DNA of 64,000 bases from an uncultured Brachyspira sp. (GTDB lineage: Bacteria; Spirochaetota; Brachyspiria; Brachyspirales; Brachyspiraceae): contig NZ_CALXKQ010000001.1 in NCBI RefSeq assembly GCF_944388875.1, positions 248,001 to 312,000 on the forward strand, in the 5' to 3' direction. Both the position numbers and the translations under genes were made by a program. The notes under the pieces were generated by a model. That model had not been told where the DNA came from. It searched no databases and was given only the letters and a program-made list of their open reading frames with translations. Each line of letters opens with the position of its first letter. The stretch's first letter is position 1. Below, piece after piece: positions 19,021-27,490 of this stretch.

Positions 19021-19686
19021 ATGGTTAAGAAAATATTAATAAGTTCAATTATGATTATATCTCTAATATCATGCGGTAATAAATCGCAGCAAAATGATTC
19101 AGCAAAAAATAATACAGAAAACAAAGTTATAGAAAATGGCTCTTGGAATATTGATACACAGCAGTCAGATGCTATAAACGAAGATATTAAAACAATTTTT
19201 TCTAATGCAACAAAAGAACTATTAGGTGTAAAAAGAGAATTAATGCTTTATCTAGGAAATCAAATTGATGAAGGAATAAATTATGCTTTTATATGCAGAA
19301 GTGAAATCCTCGCTCCGTCTGCCCTTCCATATTATGAAATTATTATATGTAATGTGTCAGATCAAAATGAAACATCAATAACAAAAATAGAAAAAATTAT
19401 AGAAAGTAGCCAAAGTTCTGTAGGCGGTATAATATGTACTTCTTCAGATGAAGCTAAAATTAACACTTCAAAATCAAAAGAGTCTGAAGATATAATAAAA
19501 ATATTTGAAAATGCTATTAAAAATGCTGGAGATGTAAAATATAATCATGAACTTTATGTTGCAAATCAAGTTGTAAAAGGAATTAATTATTATTTCATAG
19601 CAAGCGACGAAACAAGCATAAAATTATTAACTATAAACAATTTTATGGATTCAAGTGAAATAATTAAAACAGAAAACATATTATAA
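19021..19686 (+). CDS. lipoprotein with two cystatin-like repeats
   Basis: A 221-residue lipoprotein; lipobox LISC gives Cys18. It contains two related segments of about 75 residues. The first has IFSNATKELLGVKRELMLYL then GNQIDEGINYAFICRSE (to about residue 95); the second has IFENAIKNAGDVKYNHELYV then ANQVVKGINYYFIASDE (to about 197). The NQxxxGxNY motif and its place between two predicted strands resemble the QxVxG loop of cystatins. A protease-inhibitor role is inference only. Start: ATG at 19021 has AAGGA six bases upstream; ATG at 19015 is too close to it. It lies 84 bases before the vWA gene, both exported. Confidence 0.7.
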   Translation: MVKKILISSIMIISLISCGNKSQQNDSAKNNTENKVIENGSWNIDTQQSDAINEDIKTIFSNATKELLGVKRELMLYLGNQIDEGINYAFICRSEILAPSALPYYEIIICNVSDQNETSITKIEKIIESSQSSVGGIICTSSDEAKINTSKSKESEDIIKIFENAIKNAGDVKYNHELYVANQVVKGINYYFIASDETSIKLLTINNFMDSSEIIKTENIL

Positions 19687-19770
19687 ATAAAAAATATTCT
19701 CATTCAATTAACATAACAATGCAGATTTATGATATTTAAAACCGATAATAATTTGCAGAGGGTATAAACT

Positions 19771-21435
19771 ATGAGAAACATAAGATATAAATATTTGCTT
19801 GTTATTTTATCGGTAGTATTAATAACTACTTTAGGAAATTTATATGGTCAGAATAATCTAAATACTTATGCTATACGTATTAATCAAAATGATATTTTGA
19901 TTGATAAATTAGCCAATGGTTATCAAATCTATATAAAGAAAAAAGGAAATACTGCAGGATTGAGATTGTATTCAAGACTGCCTAATGGAAATTACTCTTA
20001 TCTTTATATTAACAATACTGGAAATACTAATTCAATAGTTAATATAAATAATGTAGATTTTCATAACAGCCTTGGAGAGGTATTTGAAGTATTCATTCCA
20101 GAAACATTATATTTAGACAGAAGAAATAATAATTCTGTTTTCAGACTAAGCGATAGTATTAATATAATATTAGAGTCTTATGATACAAATGGAAACACAT
20201 TATTAGATAATGAAATCGTTTTCAGAGTGAATAATAACAGTACTTCAAGACCTACTATAACATTAAGAAATGTAGAAAAAGAAGGTGATTTGTATGCATT
20301 TTATTTGTATTATTCAGGAGGCGATAACGGAGAATACGCTTTCTATGTAAGAGAAGGAAAAACAAATACAGCATATAAACTAATAAACACTTATTATGGA
20401 AGCACATTAAATGCTGATAATAGTGCTGTAGTATTGGAAAACACTTATAATAGAGAATTAGGTAAAAAACTATATATTAAAGCATATTTTAAGCAGCTGC
20501 CTAAAGACAGATACTTATCATTTAATGTCTTTAATATAAGAGGTGAAAGTTTTACCTACCCTATAGACTATGTTATAGAAACAACTAATGTACAGCAGGA
20601 AGTTATACCTCCTCAAATGCCTAGCGGAGGAAATGAAGGAGATGTGCCTAGAAGACCTATAGATAAAGTTATAGATCAGTCTACAAATACTATTATAGTA
20701 AGCAGTAAAAAAGAAGAACCTATTATACTTGCAGAAAGTGAAAATAAAGAAACTGCAAAATCAAATGAAGTGGATATGAAAGAAATAAAAATTACTGAAA
20801 ACGTAGTAAAAAAAAACAACTTTTATGACGGAGAGGCAATGGATGCATTAGACAATACGAGCAAAGCATTCCATACTCCTAATAATTATGCTGAAGATGA
20901 AGATGAACTTACTGACAAATTGAAAAGTATAATAGACAGATATAAGAATGCAGGCAGTATAGACTTGGTTATAGTGCTTGATACAACAGAAAGTATGCAT
21001 CCTTATCTTAAAACTATAAAAAGAGAAATAAGAGGCATAGTAAGAGAATTATTTGACAATCATAAAGAAGCTAGAATAGGATTCATGCTTTATAGAGATG
21101 TTAAAGATACATACTTTACAAAGATGATAGACTTCAGTGATAATATTAATGTTATAAACAGGGAAGTTAATTATTTTTATGCTGCTGGAGGCGGAGATAA
21201 GCCTGAACCTATGTACGAAGCTATACAGGAAGCATTAGAGAAATTTAATTTTACTAATGAAAAAAAATTAATAATAGTTGTAACAGATGCACCTGCTAAA
21301 GTTATAGGAAGAGCTAATTTAGAGCTTAATGCTAAAACTGCAGAAGCAAAAGGCATAACTGTAGAATTGGTATTAACCTCAGAAATTGAAGAAGAAGATA
21401 CATCAGATGATCATTTATATTTTCTAAGCTTCTAA
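19771..21435 (+). CDS. exported von Willebrand factor A domain protein
   Basis: A 554-residue protein with a signal peptide (KYLLVILSVVLITTLGNLYG), a beta-rich N-terminal half of unknown fold (about 30-270), a low-complexity linker and a C-terminal vWA domain (about 395-554). The domain begins IDLVIVLDTTESMHPYLKTI with the metal-site motif written DTTES instead of the usual DxSxS, and contains RIGFMLYRDV, GGGDKPEPMYEAI and KLIIVVTDAPAK. GGDxPEP is typical of vWA proteins in bacterial surface and secretion systems. It is likely periplasmic or surface-exposed and may bind protein partners through Mg2+. No transmembrane anchor follows. Confidence 0.85.
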   Translation: MRNIRYKYLLVILSVVLITTLGNLYGQNNLNTYAIRINQNDILIDKLANGYQIYIKKKGNTAGLRLYSRLPNGNYSYLYINNTGNTNSIVNINNVDFHNSLGEVFEVFIPETLYLDRRNNNSVFRLSDSINIILESYDTNGNTLLDNEIVFRVNNNSTSRPTITLRNVEKEGDLYAFYLYYSGGDNGEYAFYVREGKTNTAYKLINTYYGSTLNADNSAVVLENTYNRELGKKLYIKAYFKQLPKDRYLSFNVFNIRGESFTYPIDYVIETTNVQQEVIPPQMPSGGNEGDVPRRPIDKVIDQSTNTIIVSSKKEEPIILAESENKETAKSNEVDMKEIKITENVVKKNNFYDGEAMDALDNTSKAFHTPNNYAEDEDELTDKLKSIIDRYKNAGSIDLVIVLDTTESMHPYLKTIKREIRGIVRELFDNHKEARIGFMLYRDVKDTYFTKMIDFSDNINVINREVNYFYAAGGGDKPEPMYEAIQEALEKFNFTNEKKLIIVVTDAPAKVIGRANLELNAKTAEAKGITVELVLTSEIEEEDTSDDHLYFLSF

Positions 21436-21444
21436 TTAAAAATT

Positions 21445-21482
21445 ATAAAGCCCTTGTATTATTAATGTACTTGGGCTTTTTT
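21445..21482 (+). terminator. terminator between convergent genes (vWA and unknown)
   Basis: AAGCCC and GGGCTT pair with an inner GTA/TAC stem, followed by six T on the plus strand. It ends the vWA transcript and may also end the convergent minus-strand gene. Confidence 0.75.
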
Positions 21483-22467
21483 ATTTCATAAAATCATTAA
21501 TAATATTATTAATTTCAAATTTAGGTATATAAATTTGATTGAAATCCTCAATATCAACATCCATTACATATATGAGTGAAGATATTTTTTTGTTTCTATT
21601 TGCTATAGCATTAAAATCACTATTTATCTTTTCTATGTTTTTATTATAATTTTTTATATACTCTTTTATATCATTTTCTTTTGATATATTATATTCAGCA
21701 GATAAAATAATAAAATTAGCCTCTTTTATTTTTTCCAATGCATCTTTTTTATCATTAAAACTTTCAAAATCTTTTAAACTATTTTCAAACTGTACTACCC
21801 CATTCTTAGCAGCTTCAATATACTTTAAAAATAATTTTTTTATTGTACTGTCATCCAAAAATACATTTTCAGATTTTTTCTCATAATTACTATTTATATT
21901 TTCTTCTGTTATTACTTCTCTTACAGTTTCTATATTATCATCATTACCATTATTATTACTCTCAATATTTAAATTAAACTCCTCATCACTGTAATAATCA
22001 AAATTAAGCATAGCATCAGCTTTATTTAAAACATATTTCAAAATAGAATACATCAAAATTCTAATATCATTATCCTCAAAATTAAAAGCTATATTTTCAT
22101 TACTATCAATATTTATAATTGGTATATCATTATTCTTTAAAAACTCTTTAATAGATAATTTTACTAATTTTAAAGCCTTTATATCAGCATCTTCTTTACT
22201 GCTGTTTTTAGAAATTTCATTATTGTAAATATCATCTAATAATTCAAATTTTACTTCTATACCCTGATCCTCATAATAATAATATTTCTTAGAAGCTCTT
22301 ACATTCCTGCTATGATTAATTACGATATTTAAATACTTATCATTATTTATATAATTTAATCTATTCAATACAGTTTCTATTGCTGTAATATTTTTAATCC
22401 CAATAGGTTCATAATTACTTGCCTGATTATCATTATAAACCATAGCTGCTCTATAAAAATAACTCAT
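21481..22467 (-). CDS. unrecognised acidic protein
   Basis: I do not recognise this 328-residue protein. It has no signal peptide or membrane helix and is very rich in Asn, Asp, Glu, Ile and Lys, so probably cytoplasmic. Its N-terminal part (MSYFYRAAMVYNDNQASNYE, then IETVLNRLNYIN) looks like a compact domain; the middle holds an Asn-rich linker, and a helical region follows (YIEAAKNGVVQFENSLKDFE). The start at 22467 is chosen because GGAGG stands 5 bases upstream; the earlier ATG at 22479 overlaps that Shine-Dalgarno. It is divergent from the DUF4132 gene, 134 bases away. Confidence 0.6.
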   Translation of the reverse strand: MSYFYRAAMVYNDNQASNYEPIGIKNITAIETVLNRLNYINNDKYLNIVINHSRNVRASKKYYYYEDQGIEVKFELLDDIYNNEISKNSSKEDADIKALKLVKLSIKEFLKNNDIPIINIDSNENIAFNFEDNDIRILMYSILKYVLNKADAMLNFDYYSDEEFNLNIESNNNGNDDNIETVREVITEENINSNYEKKSENVFLDDSTIKKLFLKYIEAAKNGVVQFENSLKDFESFNDKKDALEKIKEANFIILSAEYNISKENDIKEYIKNYNKNIEKINSDFNAIANRNKKISSLIYVMDVDIEDFNQIYIPKFEINNIINDFMK

Positions 22468-22601
22468 ATTATCCTCCATTTTTTATAATATATATAACTT
22501 ATTTTATTTGTCAATTTGTTTTTTATAATATAGACAAAAAGTATAATGTTAATTATAATAAAAAATCAAAATAAATAATTAAGATTGTTATGGGATTTAT
22601 A

Positions 22602-23996
22602 ATGGATAAGATTTTAACATTAGATGAAATAAATAATTTAGCAGAAAAAAATTATAATAAAAAATTCGATAAAAGCACATTATTTATAGATGATTCTATA
22701 ATATCAAATGTACTTACAAAGGATAAAAGTTCAGCTGTTTCAAGCAGAGTTATAAGATATATTTTAGGAGAATATTTAGATATAAAAGAGCCTTACAGAA
22801 TTAGAAATGCCGATTTAATAGGATGCTCTTTAGATAATAAAAGTTTAAGCGATGCTATGGAAAATGTATATAATGCTTGGAATGAAGATAATAAAACTAA
22901 ATCAATACTTTATCCATACTGCATATTTGCAAATAATAATCAGCTTGATAAACTATATCAAAAGGCAAAAGAAATAGGAAGCAGCAGGTCTAAACTATCA
23001 TGCTTTATGCTTGAGGCTATTGCTTTAAGCGGAACAAAAAAGGGATTCGGATTAGTGTATGAAGCATCAAGAAAATTCAAGCAAAGCAGTGTAAGAAATA
23101 GATGTTCGGAAATTTTGTTTAATATAACTAAAAGACTGGGAATAAGCAAAGAGGCTTTTGCAGATAAGGTTATACCAGATTTTAATTTTAATAAAGACGG
23201 TGTTAGAATAGTAGAAAGCAGCGGTACAAAATTTAAGATAACATTAAAATCAGATTTCACTATATCAATATTCGATGAAATAAAAAATAAAGAATTCAAA
23301 ACGTTCCCAAAAGATTTTCCAGAAGAGGCAAAAAAAGAATTATCAAAGATAAAAAGCGAAATAAATAAAGTATTAAAAACTCAAACAGAACGTATGCAGT
23401 TGGTATTTATGGATGCAAGGAAATGGACAGTTACAGAATGGAAGGAGGTATTTTTTGAAAATCCTTTTATGAAAGCATTTGCTATTAAGCTCATTTGGGG
23501 AATATATGATAAAAATAATAATTTATTAAATACATTCAGATATATGGAAGACGGATCATTTAATAATATAGACGATGAAGAAATAATAATAGATGATAAT
23601 TCTTTAATAACTTTAATAAGTCCAGTAGAAATAAAAAAAGAATTAATATTAAAATGGAAAAATCAGCTTGCAGATTATGATATAGTGCAGCCTTTCAATC
23701 AGTTATCAGAATACACAAAAGAAGAATTAATTTCTAAAATACCAGAAACTGTAACTGTAGGAAATATTAAAAACACAGCACAAAAATTGGGAATGGAAAA
23801 GGAAGAAGACGGAGGATTGATAGAAGGATATTATATACATGACTCATACAATAATGCATTAGTATATATTTCAGTATCAAATATGTATTATGGTTCTGGC
23901 AATAATGATGAAACTAATATAAAAATCAATTTTAAGAATTCAGATAATAGATTTGAATACGGAGCTTATTTAATATTATCTAATTATTTAAAATAA
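22602..23996 (+). CDS. DUF4132 domain protein
   Basis: A 464-residue cytoplasmic protein whose C-terminal half matches DUF4132, the domain of E. coli MolR-like proteins. Matching blocks are RMQLVFMDARKWTVTEWKEV, FFENPFMKAFAIKLIWGIYD, FRYMEDGSFNN, and LADYDIVQPFNQLSEYTKEE followed by a C-terminal beta-rich segment. The N-terminal part is helical (residues 1-190), perhaps HEAT-like. The function of the family is unknown. I choose ATG at 22602 because GGGA stands 6 bases before it; an in-frame ATG four codons earlier is possible. A terminator follows. Confidence 0.8.
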   Translation: MDKILTLDEINNLAEKNYNKKFDKSTLFIDDSIISNVLTKDKSSAVSSRVIRYILGEYLDIKEPYRIRNADLIGCSLDNKSLSDAMENVYNAWNEDNKTKSILYPYCIFANNNQLDKLYQKAKEIGSSRSKLSCFMLEAIALSGTKKGFGLVYEASRKFKQSSVRNRCSEILFNITKRLGISKEAFADKVIPDFNFNKDGVRIVESSGTKFKITLKSDFTISIFDEIKNKEFKTFPKDFPEEAKKELSKIKSEINKVLKTQTERMQLVFMDARKWTVTEWKEVFFENPFMKAFAIKLIWGIYDKNNNLLNTFRYMEDGSFNNIDDEEIIIDDNSLITLISPVEIKKELILKWKNQLADYDIVQPFNQLSEYTKEELISKIPETVTVGNIKNTAQKLGMEKEEDGGLIEGYYIHDSYNNALVYISVSNMYYGSGNNDETNIKINFKNSDNRFEYGAYLILSNYLK

Positions 23997-24025
23997 AAGA
24001 GGGAAAAAATAATCCCTCTTTATTT
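23996..24025 (+). terminator. intrinsic terminator after the DUF4132 gene
   Basis: AAAGAGGGA at 23996-24004 pairs with TCCCTCTTT at 24013-24021, followed by a T-rich tail. The complement also serves as terminator for the convergent oppA-like gene. Confidence 0.8.
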
Positions 24026-24045
24026 ATATAAATAAAAAATATTTT

Positions 24046-25649
24046 CTATTCTTTATATGAATAATAAAACTTATGAACTGAAAGAGGATCATATAAAACA
24101 TCTTTCAATTTAGAAGAAACCAATAAAGGTTCTGAATAAAAATACATAGGTATTATTGCAAAACTATTTATTAATATATCTTCAGCCTTATGCATAGCTT
24201 CCATTCTTATTTTTTGATCCGATGTGCCTAAAGCAGTTTTTATATATTCATCATACTGAGCATTGCTGAAAGATGAAAAATTATAAGGAGAGTAGCTTGC
24301 AAATAATTCTAAGAAGTTTATAGGATCATTAAAGTCGGCAAACCATCCGCCTCTTGCTATTGTGAAATCTCTTGAAAATCTTCTGCTTAAAAATACGGAC
24401 AATTCCTCCTGAACTATTTTTGTATCTATACCTAAATTCTCCTTCCACATCTGCTGAACGGCCTCAAAAATTGCAACATTTATACCGGGATCAGAATTAA
24501 ATTCAAATACAGGAAAACCCTCTCCATTAGGATATCCAGCCTCAGCCATTAATTTTTTAGCCTCTTCTATATTATTTTGATAATTCTCACTGCTTACATC
24601 AAAATAATCTCCGCCATTCTCTCTGAAATCTCCAGATGCATCTTTAACACCATAATGAACAAAGCACTGGCTGCCCTCTCTCCCGCTTTAGTTATCTGTT
24701 TAACTATATACTCTCTGTCAATAGCCAAAGCTAAAGCCTTGCGTATTCTAACATCCTTCAATACCTCATTAGTAGTACTCAAGCAGTAAAAGAAAGATGC
24801 TAATGAAGGTTTTATCTGAATCAAACCCTCCTCCTGTAAAGCGGGTATATCCTGTGTAGGAAGTATTTTAGAAAAATCTATAGAATCCTCTTTTATGCCA
24901 GCAACAGATGCTGTTTCATTTTGCATTATAATAAAGTTTAGTTTTTCCGCTACTATAGAATCGCTGTTCCAATAATTAGTATTTTTTACCATAACTATTT
25001 TGTCATCTGCACTTATTTCAATAGTGGTATAATGTCCGTTTCCTATATATGTTTTTGCATCCAAGCTCCAGCTATCGCCATACTGCTCTACTATATCTTT
25101 TCTTACTGGAAAGAATACTGAAAATGATGTCAAATCTAAGAAATATGCTGTAGGACGTTCTAATAATACCTCAAATGTATAATCATCTATAGCTTTTACT
25201 CCTAAATCATCAGTACTCAATTCCCCAGCAATAATCTTATCAGCATTTTTTATCGGAGACATTAAATAGTTATAATCACTTACAGTTATAGGATCAACAA
25301 CTCTCTTCCATGTATAAACAAAATCATTAGCGGTAACTATTTTACCGTCATTCCATTTAGCATTAGTTCTTAAATGAAACACATATCTTGTACCGTTATC
25401 AAACTCCTCCCAGCTTTCAGCAACACCTCCTACTATATTTCCAGACTTATCCGTTCTAGTTAATCCTTCAAAAGCATGAGCAATATAATACGAGCCTATT
25501 AATGTAGAACTTAAACTAGGATCTATAGCTTTAGTCTGAGGACCTAAATTTATATTTATAGTTTTTTTATCATCAGAAGGCGATGAAGATGAGCATGAAA
25601 CTGATAACATTAGTATGAATATCAGAATTGCATTTAGTTTATTATTCAT
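24046..25649 (-). pseudogene. oppA: oligopeptide ABC transporter binding lipoprotein, single-base frameshift
   Basis: An OppA-type (family 5) peptide-binding lipoprotein in two frames. The first part (25649 to about 24662) has a lipoprotein signal (lipobox SVSC) and family blocks such as HAFEGLTRTDKSGNIVGGVA, WNDGKIVTANDFVYTWKRVV and ALALAIDREYIVKQI. The second part, to 24046, continues in another frame (NIEEAKKLMAEAGYPNGEGF, then the C-terminal lobe). Adding one A to the AAA at 24661-24663 (plus strand) joins them into one protein of about 534 residues. Everything else is intact, so the lesion is recent or a sequencing error. No opp permease genes are nearby; it is an orphan binding protein. 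Confidence 0.85.
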
Positions 25650-25749
25650 TTATAAAACTCCTTAAATTTATTGAAACTATTATATATTTCATATATTAAC
25701 TGTTAAGCGGGAACTTTTTTAAATTTCATACGTCTAATATAGTATAAAG

Positions 25750-25871
25750 AGAGTTACTTTAGACATTTGGAGGTTTATGAAAGATTTAAGATGCTTTAAA
25801 TATTTAGGAGGTTTATATTTAATGCATCTTAAAATAATAAGGAGGTTTTATTATATGTTTAAAGTAACTTT
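25750..25871 (+). ncRNA. candidate structured RNA with three GGAGG loops
   Basis: An imperfect inverted repeat spans the 250-base gap between oppA and moxR. The outer stem pairs 25750-25764 with 25857-25871 (15 bp including G-U). The inner stem pairs 25785-25803 with 25815-25833 (18 of 19) and has GGAGG (25807-25811) in its 11-base apical loop. A third stem pairs 25834-25840 with 25848-25854 (7 bp) and has GGAGG (25841-25845) in its loop. A further GGAGG (25769-25773) is in the internal loop. TATAAA at 25743-25748 could be a -10 box placing the RNA start at the outer stem. GGA motifs in hairpin loops are the hallmark of CsrA-binding RNAs. It could equally act as leader of the short ORF inside it. 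Confidence 0.45.
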
Positions 25872-25899
25872 ACTTATATATTGTTCCTATAACAAATAG
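25777..25899 (+). CDS. possible nested small ORF (40, 25 or 14 residues)
   Basis: A 40-codon ORF begins MKDLRCFKYLGGLYL. Two further in-frame ATG codons lie at 25822 and 25855. AGGAGGT stands 9 bases before the second and AAGGAGGT 8 bases before the third, ideal spacings; the first has GGAGGT only 2 bases away. The shortest product would be MFKVTLLIYCSYNK. The stop ends 3 bases before the convergent moxR stop. The ORF may be chance within the structured element; I see no homology. Confidence 0.3.
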   Translation: MKDLRCFKYLGGLYLMHLKIIRRFYYMFKVTLLIYCSYNK

Positions 25900-25901
25900 A
25901 T

Positions 25902-26897
25902 TTAAGGTACATTGATATTAGCAAGTAAATTTTCTATAATCATATCGCTATTAACATTTTCAGCCTGTGCTTCATAGCTTATGCTTATTCTATGCCTTAG
26001 TATCTCATAAGCAACGGCTCTGATATCTTCAGGCATAACAAATCCCCTTCCCTGCATCATGGCATTTGCTTTAGCTGCTTTAGTTAAATATATTCCAGCT
26101 CTTGGAGAAGCACCGTACTCTATATATTCAGACTGAAGTTTATATTCCTTAGGATTTCTAGTGGCATCTATAATATTTACTATATAATCTATAAGTCTTT
26201 CTTCTATATGTATTTGATTTGCTAATTTTCTTAATTTTTCTATAGTTTCTATAGTAGTTATAGATTTTAATTCTTCAGGTTTTGAAGATGACATATTTTT
26301 TATAATAGTTTTCTCCTCGCTTTTTGTAGGATACTGAACTATTACCTTTAACATAAATCTATCAACCTGTGCTTCTGGAAGAGGGTATGTTCCTTCCTGC
26401 TCTATTGGGTTTTGCGTTGCCAATACTAAAAATACATCAGGCAGCTGATAAGTAGTATCCCCTATTGTAACCTGATGCTCTCCCATAGCCTCAAGCAATG
26501 CTGACTGAACTTTTGCAGGAGAACGGTTTATCTCATCAGCCAATATTATATTAGAAAATATAGGTCCCTGCTTAGGTACGAATGCTGAATTTTTTATATC
26601 ATAAATTTCTGTTCCTACTATATCTGCAGGAAGTAAATCTGGTGTAAACTGTATCCTCTTGTATGTGGCGTCTATTGTACTTGCTAAAGATTTTACAGTT
26701 AATGTTTTTGCTAATCCTGGTACTCCTTCTAATAATACATGCCCATCGCATATAATACCTAAAAGAAGTTTATCTATCATATTTTCCTGACCGATTATAA
26801 CTTTTTTTATCTCATTTTTTATTGCCTGAACAACATCAAGTGCCATTTTTGAGGCTTCTGAAATTACTTGTAAATCTTTTGAATTGCTGTCTACCAT
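25902..26897 (-). CDS. MoxR family AAA+ ATPase
   Basis: A 331-residue MoxR ATPase, a chaperone-like AAA+ protein that usually activates vWA-containing partners. Walker A is GHVLLEGVPGLAKTLTVKSL at about 52-71, Walker B is NIILADEINRSPAKVQSALL, sensor 1 is VFLVLATQNPIEQEGTYPLP, and the lid holds GASPRAGIYLTKAAKANAMM. The length is full. It follows the BatD-like gene by 20 bases, so the two form an operon. The usual DUF58 and vWA (BatA/BatB) genes are not next to it; the vWA protein at 19771 is the only vWA gene seen here. Confidence 0.93.
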   Translation of the reverse strand: MVDSNSKDLQVISEASKMALDVVQAIKNEIKKVIIGQENMIDKLLLGIICDGHVLLEGVPGLAKTLTVKSLASTIDATYKRIQFTPDLLPADIVGTEIYDIKNSAFVPKQGPIFSNIILADEINRSPAKVQSALLEAMGEHQVTIGDTTYQLPDVFLVLATQNPIEQEGTYPLPEAQVDRFMLKVIVQYPTKSEEKTIIKNMSSSKPEELKSITTIETIEKLRKLANQIHIEERLIDYIVNIIDATRNPKEYKLQSEYIEYGASPRAGIYLTKAAKANAMMQGRGFVMPEDIRAVAYEILRHRISISYEAQAENVNSDMIIENLLANINVP

Positions 26898-26917
26898 TTA
26901 CCAAATTCCTTTTCTTC

Positions 26918-27439
26918 TTATATGTTTTTTAAAGATTTTTTATTTTGCCTATGCTGATCTATTATAAATTTATAAATCAAAAAAGCAATAAGCACTATTA
27001 TAACCCATTGACCAATCATAATAAGTATAAACCAAGAACTAAAAACTCTTATATCATATTCTCTTATAATTTCTTCCTCTGGAACTAAACTATTTCCCCG
27101 TTCTATATTATAATATCTAGCTTCCAATTCAGGTATTTTTAATTTGCCTTTAGTAATAGGCTTTAATGTATATGTTATCTTATAATTCATAGAAGCAATT
27201 TCATTATCTTTATGTATAGTTTCGCTTTCTATTTTTTTATTAATAACCTCAAAATCACTTATAGCATTTTCATTTAAGCCTTCAACTTTAAACTTACCCG
27301 CATCGCCTGTAAATAAAAGAGAATACTCTATAGTCTGCCATTCATATATACTCTTTTTATTAACTTTCTCTTCAACTATAACTATAGGATATAGTATATT
27401 TGTCATCATTACTATTAAAAAAATATAATATTTAATCAT
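26918..27439 (-). CDS. short BatD-like membrane protein
   Basis: A 173-residue exported protein with a signal peptide (YYIFLIVMMTNILYPIVIVE), a beta-sandwich region and a C-terminal membrane helix (about 138-160, WFILIMIGQWVIIVLIAFLI). The segment MNYKITYTLKPITKGKLKIP followed by ELEARYY is a typical BatD motif. Full BatD proteins have 400-600 residues with several such domains, so this is a minimal version. Its place 20 bases upstream of moxR supports the assignment, since Bat genes cluster with moxR. Function in stress resistance is by analogy only. Confidence 0.6.
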   Translation of the reverse strand: MIKYYIFLIVMMTNILYPIVIVEEKVNKKSIYEWQTIEYSLLFTGDAGKFKVEGLNENAISDFEVINKKIESETIHKDNEIASMNYKITYTLKPITKGKLKIPELEARYYNIERGNSLVPEEEIIREYDIRVFSSWFILIMIGQWVIIVLIAFLIYKFIIDQHRQNKKSLKNI

Positions 27440-27490
27440 TGAAGTAGATTATATAAAAAATAAAAAAAAGTCAATATAAAGTAAAAAAAC

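Noticed and set aside
22467-22479. Upstream ATG codons at 22479 (unknown gene), 39585 (gpx) and 47424 (hydrolase)
   Set aside because: At the first two the upstream ATG overlaps the GGAGG ribosome site that serves the next ATG; at 47424 the ATG lacks a Shine-Dalgarno and GGAA lies at suitable distance from the next ATG.
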